Positions 59,551 through 64,000 of a stretch of 64,000 nt of DNA are shown in pieces; the stretch's first letter is position 1, and each line of letters begins with the position of its first letter. The DNA lies in assembly GCA_005503335.1 (NCBI GenBank), contig SCMQ01000014.1:46553-110552 (forward strand), read 5' to 3'. Made by a program: the position numbers and the translations under genes. This stretch comes from Comamonadaceae bacterium 2FH (GTDB taxonomy: Bacteria; Pseudomonadota; Gammaproteobacteria; Burkholderiales; Burkholderiaceae_C). Below the pieces are notes generated by a model that saw only the letters and a program-made list of their open reading frames with translations, was not told the origin of the DNA and searched no databases.

Positions 59551-61119
59551 CTAGCTCTGCAGGAACATGCGGTACACCGGGTTCTGCGTTTCCTCGACCC
59601 AGGGATAGCCCAGGGTGTCGAGGAAGCGCGCGAACGCCTTGTCGTCGGCCTTGGGCACTTGCAGGCCGACCAGGATGCGGCCGTAGTCGGCGCCCTGGTT
59701 GCGGTAGTGGAACAGGCTGATGTTCCAGTTCGGCCGCATCAGGCTGAGGAACTTGAGCAGGGCGCCGGGGCGCTCGGGGAACACGAAGCGCAGCAGGCGC
59801 TCGTCCTGCGCCAGGGCCGAGTGGCCGCCCACCATGTGGCGGATATGCTCCTTGGCCAGCTCGTCGTGCGTGAGGTCCAGCGCCGCGAAGCCATGGCGGC
59901 CGAAATTGGCCGCGATCTTCGTGCTCTCGCCCTTGGCGTGGGTGGTCAGGCCGACGAACACATGGGCCTTGGCGGCATCGCTGATGCGGTAGTTGAACTC
60001 GGTCACGTTGCGCGGGCCGCCCGGCAGGCTGCCTATGGCCTCGCAAAAGCGCCGGAAGCTGCCGCGCTCCTCGGGAATGGTCACGGCGAACAGCGCCTCG
60101 CGCTCCTCGCCGACCTCGGCGCGCTCGGCGACGAAGCGCAGGCGGTCGAAGTTCATGTTGGCGCCGCACAGGATGGCGGCGTAGGTCTCGCCCTTGGTCT
60201 TGTGCTGGGCCACGTACTGCTTGATCGCGGCCACCGCCAGGGCGCCGGCCGGCTCGACGATGCTGCGCGTGTCGACGAACACGTCCTTGATGGCGGCGCA
60301 GACCGAGTCGGTGTCGACCGTGATGTAGTCGTCGACCAGGCCGCGCGCCACGCGGAAGGTCTCCTCGCCGACCAGCTTGACCGCCGTACCGTCGGAGAAC
60401 AGGCCCACGTCGGTCAGGGTCACGCGCTTTTTCGCGGCCACCGACTGGAGCATGGCGTCCGAGTCGTTCATCTGCACGCCTATCACCTTGACCTCGGGGC
60501 GCACTGCCTTGATGTAGTTGGCCACACCGGCGATCAGGCCGCCGCCGCCAATGGCCACGAACACCGCGTGCAGCGGCCCCTGGTGCTGGCGCAGGATTTC
60601 CATGGCGATCGTGCCCTGGCCGGCGATCACCTCGGGGTCGTCGAAGGGGTGGACGAAGGTCAGGCCTTCCTTCGCCTGCAATTGCAGCGAATGGTTGTAG
60701 GCGTCGGAGTAGCTGTCGCCATGCAGCACCACCTCGCCGCCCAGCGCCTTGACGGCGTCGATCTTGAGCTGGGGCGTGGTCACCGGCATCACCACCACGG
60801 CGCGCGTGCCGAGCTTGTGCGCGCCCAGGGCCACGCCCTGGGCATGGTTGCCGGCCGAGGCGCAGATCACGCCGCGCTGCAGCTGCTCGGGCGTGAGGTG
60901 GGCCATCTTGTTGTAGGCGCCGCGCAGCTTGAAGCTGAACACCGGCTGCTGGTCCTCGCGCTTGAGCAGCACCTTGTTGTGCAGGCGCCGGCTCAGGCTG
61001 CGCGCCGGCTCCAGGGCGGACTCCACCGCCACGTCGTAGACCCGGGCGGTCAGGATCTTCTTCAGGTAGTCGGCGGGTTTGAGATGGGCGGTGGTCTTCT
61101 TGGCTGGCGCTGGCTTCAT
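59551..61119 (-). CDS. ilvA: Threonine ammonia-lyase, biosynthetic
   Basis: Deaminates threonine to 2-oxobutyrate, entering isoleucine synthesis. 522 residues: PLP lysine in 'VFSFKLRGAYNKMAHL' (about residue 65), phosphate-binding 'VAIGGGGLIAG' (about 191), then two ACT-like regulatory domains ('ALFAVTIPEERGSFRRFCEAIG', 'LLRFVFPERPGALLKFLSLM') that respond to isoleucine/valine. The ATG at 61119 ('MKPAPAKK') is chosen; an open frame continues upstream to 61257 across a terminator hairpin and is unlikely to be translated in full. Confidence 0.95.
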   Translation of the reverse strand: MKPAPAKKTTAHLKPADYLKKILTARVYDVAVESALEPARSLSRRLHNKVLLKREDQQPVFSFKLRGAYNKMAHLTPEQLQRGVICASAGNHAQGVALGAHKLGTRAVVVMPVTTPQLKIDAVKALGGEVVLHGDSYSDAYNHSLQLQAKEGLTFVHPFDDPEVIAGQGTIAMEILRQHQGPLHAVFVAIGGGGLIAGVANYIKAVRPEVKVIGVQMNDSDAMLQSVAAKKRVTLTDVGLFSDGTAVKLVGEETFRVARGLVDDYITVDTDSVCAAIKDVFVDTRSIVEPAGALAVAAIKQYVAQHKTKGETYAAILCGANMNFDRLRFVAERAEVGEEREALFAVTIPEERGSFRRFCEAIGSLPGGPRNVTEFNYRISDAAKAHVFVGLTTHAKGESTKIAANFGRHGFAALDLTHDELAKEHIRHMVGGHSALAQDERLLRFVFPERPGALLKFLSLMRPNWNISLFHYRNQGADYGRILVGLQVPKADDKAFARFLDTLGYPWVEETQNPVYRMFLQS

Positions 61120-61172
61120 GGTTATCCCTCTGTCCGCATCATAGAGGACGGGAATCAGGCCATGGCCCCAAG

Positions 61173-61203
61173 AAAAAAGCCCCGAACCTTGCGATTCGGG
61201 GCT
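61173..61203 (-). terminator. Intrinsic terminator in the ilvA leader
   Basis: AGCCCCGAA (61178-61186) and TTCGGGGCT (61195-61203) form a perfect nine-base stem with an eight-base loop. On the minus strand the stem is followed by six T (61178 down to 61173). It lies 54-84 bases ahead of the ilvA start and behind a promoter candidate, a layout expected of an attenuator. A second, smaller hairpin, TCCACC/GGTGGA at 61207-61230, precedes it. Confidence 0.7.
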
Positions 61204-61268
61204 GAATCCACCTTTTTCAGAGGGGTGGAGGAGACAACTTGCGCATGCGCTTTGCATGCATGGCCTCT

Positions 61269-61296
61269 AGTGTAGCGATAATTTGCTGCAATGCAA
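61269..61296 (-). promoter_or_regulatory. Promoter candidate for the ilvA leader
   Basis: Minus strand: TTGCAT (61296-61291) and TACACT (61274-61269), with a 16-base spacer. Predicted start of transcription at about 61262, almost on top of an ATG at 61261 that opens a 14-codon frame (to 61217). The RNA would reach the terminator about 90 bases later. Confidence 0.5.
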
Positions 61297-61401
61297 CACC
61301 GTCTTGCGTCCTGGCAGTGTCAAATTGCGACAAAAACGGCATGTATTAGCGGAATTTATTGATTTCAAGTCAGCTTAATTCAACCAATCGAGGAATCAGG
61401 C

Positions 61402-61851
61402 ATGGAATGCACAGTCAGCTGGACCGGCGCCACGGGCGCGCGCTCGGGCATGGGCTTTATCGCGGAAACGGGCAGCGGCCATGTGCTGGCCATGGATGGC
61501 GCCCCGGACGCCGCCAAGCCGGAGAACGGCGGCCAGAACCTGGCGCCGCGCCCCATGGAGACGGTGCTGGCCGGCACCGGCGGCTGCACCGCCTACGACG
61601 TGGTGCTGATCCTCAAGCGCGGGCGGCATGACGTGCGCGGCTGCTCGGTCAAGCTGACCAGCGAGCGCGCCGAGACCGACCCCAAGGTGTTCACCAAGAT
61701 CCACATGCATTTCACCGTGAGCGGCCGCGGCATCCCCGTTGCCGCGGTGGAGCGCGCGATCGCGATGAGCCACGACAAATACTGCTCGGCCAGCGTCATG
61801 CTGGCCAAGACAGCCGAGATCACGACCAGCTTCGACCTGCTCGAAGTCTGA
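61402..61851 (+). CDS. OsmC family protein (YhfA-like)
   Basis: 149 residues with the OsmC pattern: 'PRPMETVLAGTGGCTAYDVVLILKRGRHDVRGCSVKLT' holds the first cysteine and 'HDKYCSASVMLAKTAEIT' the second. Family members are thiol-dependent peroxidases or, in this YhfA branch, of unproven function. AGGA precedes the ATG. Divergent from ilvA, with the promoter gap described there. Confidence 0.88.
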   Translation: MECTVSWTGATGARSGMGFIAETGSGHVLAMDGAPDAAKPENGGQNLAPRPMETVLAGTGGCTAYDVVLILKRGRHDVRGCSVKLTSERAETDPKVFTKIHMHFTVSGRGIPVAAVERAIAMSHDKYCSASVMLAKTAEITTSFDLLEV

Positions 61852-61855
61852 ACGT

Positions 61856-62476
61856 CTATACGTAGTGCGCCGTGGCCGTCATCACCCTGGCCGCGGCGCG
61901 CATCAGGCCCCGCACCGGGGCCGGCAGGGGCGCGCCGCCCGCCTGCAGGGCCTGGTCCGCATGGCGCGCCTCGTCGTCCTTCATCTGTGCCACGATGGCG
62001 CGCGAGGCATGGTCGCCCTCGGGCAGCCGCTCCATGTGGCTGGCCAGGTGGGCCTCGACCTGGCGCTCGGTCTCGACCACGAAGCCCAGGCTGAGCCGGT
62101 CGCCACCGAGACGGCCGGCCGCCAGGCCGATCGCGAAGGCGCCTGAGTACCACAGCGGGTTGAGCCGCGAGGGCCGGTCGCCCAGTTCGGCCAGCCGGGC
62201 CTCGGTCCAGGCCAGGTGGTCGGTCTCGTCGCGCGCAGCGGCCTCGAAATGCTGGCGCAGCGCGGCATCGCGCGTGACCAGGGCTTGCGAGGCATAGAGC
62301 GCCTGGGCGCAGACCTCGCCCACATGGTTGACGCGCATCAGGGCGCCGGACTCGCGGCGCTCGGCGGGCGTCAGCGCGCCGGCCTCGGCGGGCACCGTGG
62401 GGCAGGGCCGCGCGGCGCGCGGGGTGGCGAACAGGGTGCGCAGCGCGCTGTCGGCGGCGGTGATCAGACGGTCCAT
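61856..62476 (-). CDS. coq7: Demethoxyubiquinone hydroxylase Coq7
   Basis: Di-iron hydroxylase of ubiquinone synthesis. 206 residues from '[16 protein letters not shown]'. Carboxylate-bridge motifs '[16 protein letters not shown]' (E-x6-Y helix), '[15 protein letters not shown]' and '[14 protein letters not shown]' supply the iron ligands. A start at 62527 or 62632 would add residues that are not conserved. It converges on osmC with 4 bases between the ends. The 289 bases between its start and the porin show no convincing motif besides the porin RBS. Confidence 0.93.
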   Translation of the reverse strand: MDRLITAADSALRTLFATPRAARPCPTVPAEAGALTPAERRESGALMRVNHVGEVCAQALYASQALVTRDAALRQHFEAAARDETDHLAWTEARLAELGDRPSRLNPLWYSGAFAIGLAAGRLGGDRLSLGFVVETERQVEAHLASHMERLPEGDHASRAIVAQMKDDEARHADQALQAGGAPLPAPVRGLMRAAARVMTATAHYV

Positions 62477-62765
62477 GCAAAGCTCCGGGCTGGCCTCGCG
62501 GGGCAGCCAAGCATCGGATTTTGCCATCTGGAACCGAGTCGGGGGGCTGTGGCGCATGCCCCACGCCGCATTGGACATCTGTTGCATGCATGCAACGAAA
62601 ACCGGGCTGTAGTACGAAAAACCGCCGCGCAAGCTTGGCGCCCGGCTGGGGCGTCTGGTGCAATAGCGTCAACTTCCCAAAAGGAGGTTGGCCCGGGGAA
62701 CCGGCGGGAACATCCGATGAACCCCTCGCACCGGCGCCCTATGTTTAACCTTGGAGAAACTTGTA

Positions 62766-63812
62766 ATGAAAAAATCTCTGATTGCCCTGGCTGTGCTGGC
62801 TGCTTCCGGCGCCGCGATGGCTCAATCGTCCGTGACCCTGTCGGGCAACATCAACCTGGGCGTGGTGAAGAACAGCGGCTCCAGCGCCAAGCTCGACGCC
62901 GCCAACGGCGCCACCCAGATCAAGTTCGCCGGTACGGAAGACCTGGGCGGCGGCCTGAAGGCCACCTTCGCGCTGGCCCAGCGTCTGAGCCCCGAGTCGG
63001 GCGGCAACGACGGCACGCTGAACCAGCGCCCCACCTTCCAGGGTGAGTCGACCGTCGGCCTGGCCGGCAACTTCGGCGCCGTCAAGCTCGGCCGCCAGCT
63101 GACCGCCCTGCAAGGCCCGGTCAACGCCACCGACCCCTGGGGCACCTGGACCGTTGGCTCCACCGCCAACCTGGCCTCCGGCTACAGCACCGATCCCCGT
63201 CAGGCTGACGGTGCCGGCGCCGGCCGTACCGATGCCATCACCTACGCCAGCCCCAGCTTCGCCGGCTTCTCGGTTGCGGCCAGCCTGGGTCTGAAGAACT
63301 CTGCCGGCAGTGTCACCAGCACCAGCGTTGTCAACACCGCCGACGCCGGCAGCACGACTGACCCTGTCATCACCACGACCACGGCTGGTTCGACCCAGGC
63401 CAAGAACCTGGGCAGCATCTGGCTGACCTACGCCAACGGCCCCGTCATGATCGGTGGCGGCTTCGAGCAGAACCGTCGTGACGACGAGGTCGGTGCGATC
63501 CTCGGCACCTACGACTTCGGCATCGTCAAGCTGGGCGCCGGCTACAGCCAGGTCGACACGGTCGCCATCGCTGGCGAGAAGCGCAAGAACTGGAACCTGA
63601 TGGCCAGCGCGCCGTTCGGTCAGTTCACGGTCAAGGCCGGCTACAACAACAGCAAGGCCGAAGGCACCGAGCTGAAGACCACCAAGTACGGTATCGGTGG
63701 CGAGTACGCCCTGTCCAAGCGCACCTACCTGTACACGACCTTCGGCCGCAGCAAGACCGACGGCGCTACCGCCGTCAAGGGCTTCGACATCGGCATGAAC
63801 CACGCCTTCTGA
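62766..63812 (+). CDS. Gram-negative porin (Omp32-type)
   Basis: 348 residues. Signal peptide 'MKKSLIALAVLAASGAAMAQ', then 'SSVTLSGNINLGVVKNSG' and the 16-strand barrel repeats 'KFAGTEDLGGGLKATFAL', 'TVGLAGNFGAVKLGRQLT', ending 'KGFDIGMNHAF' with the obligate C-terminal Phe. A trimeric outer-membrane channel, anion-selective in well-studied relatives. GGAG precedes the ATG. It is followed by a strong terminator. Codon choice is strongly biased, as in highly expressed genes. Confidence 0.95.
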   Translation: MKKSLIALAVLAASGAAMAQSSVTLSGNINLGVVKNSGSSAKLDAANGATQIKFAGTEDLGGGLKATFALAQRLSPESGGNDGTLNQRPTFQGESTVGLAGNFGAVKLGRQLTALQGPVNATDPWGTWTVGSTANLASGYSTDPRQADGAGAGRTDAITYASPSFAGFSVAASLGLKNSAGSVTSTSVVNTADAGSTTDPVITTTTAGSTQAKNLGSIWLTYANGPVMIGGGFEQNRRDDEVGAILGTYDFGIVKLGAGYSQVDTVAIAGEKRKNWNLMASAPFGQFTVKAGYNNSKAEGTELKTTKYGIGGEYALSKRTYLYTTFGRSKTDGATAVKGFDIGMNHAF

Positions 63813-63853
63813 TTTTGCGGACGGGCTTGTCCCGTCCTGAAATCGATGGATTC

Positions 63854-63884
63854 AAAACCCCGCTGCTTGCAGCGGGGTTTTTTT
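63854..63884 (+). terminator. Intrinsic terminator after the porin gene
   Basis: An AACCCCGCTG stem and its complement CAGCGGGGTT flank a CTTG loop, followed by seven T (63878-63884). A strong rho-independent terminator for the porin message. An A-run on the other side could make it bidirectional. Confidence 0.9.
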
Positions 63885-63888
63885 CGTG

Positions 63889-64000
63889 GTGCGCCCGGCA
63901 GGGCGCACCCACTCGGAGGTGAAAGTCCTCTACTCGCCCGGCAAGGGGAAGAGTTAGCCGAAGGCAAGGGTTTCGCGGGCGACTGCGAGTCTGAAGGAAG
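63889..64000 (+). mobile_element. 5' end of a group II intron
   Basis: Five bases after the porin terminator's T-run, sequence begins GTGCG, the group II intron 5' end. A perfect hairpin follows, GTGCGCCC-GGCA-GGGCGCAC (63889-63908), then landmarks I know from bacterial group II introns: GGTGAAAGTCC (about 63918), GAGTTAGCCGAAGGCAAGGG (about 63950) and GAGTCTGAAGGAAG at the window end. Intron location just past a terminator is the known habit of group IIC (class C) introns. The catalytic domains and any reverse transcriptase would lie beyond the window. Confidence 0.8.

Noticed and set aside
61217..61261. Classical Ile/Thr attenuator leader peptide for ilvA
   Set aside because: The 14 codons include none for isoleucine, valine or threonine.
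1..64000. CRISPR arrays, tRNA or rRNA genes
   Set aside because: No regularly spaced repeats and no tRNA or rRNA signature were found by reading.

Overview
The window is high-GC proteobacterial DNA that most resembles Burkholderiales, probably Comamonadaceae. Pointers are the Omp32-like porin, the B12-dependent NrdJ, the tightly packed overlapping genes, and a GC-rich hairpin repeat of a kind I associate with that family. No tRNA, rRNA, CRISPR or transposase gene was seen. The last 112 bases look like the 5' end of a group II intron.

Layout. 1-8.3 kb is housekeeping and accessory: an SMP-30 lactonase tail, a UreI/AmiS-type channel, two decayed genes (a PpiC-type isomerase remnant and a nitronate monooxygenase with an internal deletion and a stop), nrdJ, a nitroreductase, queC and an SbmA/YddA-type ABC exporter. 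8.3-12.8 kb has a multi-domain GGDEF/EAL protein and a 5'-nucleotidase. 12.8-20.2 kb carries gspL-M-N-D-E-F on the minus strand. 54.3-57.6 kb carries gspG-H-I-J-K on the minus strand, with a divergent gspC. The two halves read as one ordered operon (G-H-I-J-K | L-M-N-D-E-F) interrupted by about 34 kb. 57.6-63.9 kb is core again: a conserved hypothetical, cobC, cobS, ilvA with a leader terminator, osmC, coq7 and a porin.

The intervening 20.4-54.2 kb is a catabolic island, and it is the main point of interest. Module A (20.4-28.3 kb) has a VanA-like Rieske oxygenase, its [2Fe-2S] ferredoxin and ferredoxin reductase, GSH-dependent formaldehyde detoxification (frmA, fghA), an unassigned TIM-barrel protein, a Liv-type binding protein and a TetR regulator. 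This composition suggests demethylation. Module B (28.4-53.3 kb) has a NicAB-type molybdenum hydroxylase with three c-hemes, its XdhC maturation factor, a protein resembling 6-hydroxynicotinate reductase, a 7Fe ferredoxin with an Fpr-type reductase that could feed it, and a close relative of clostridial enamidase. It also has ETF, a class III CoA-transferase, an aldehyde dehydrogenase, a UPF0280 protein, two paralogous amino-acid-synthesis (DUF1185) proteins, a complete Liv-type transporter, and TetR and MarR regulators.

My reading (inference) is an aerobic organism that degrades a pyridine carboxylate by the hydroxylation, reduction and hydrolytic ring-opening route known from Eubacterium barkeri and Azorhizobium, not by oxidative NicC/NicX ring cleavage. 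Module A may remove a methyl group from an N-methylated precursor such as trigonelline. The two modules share similar binding proteins, TetR regulators and operator-like half-sites (ATGTAG/CTACAT), which supports them working together.
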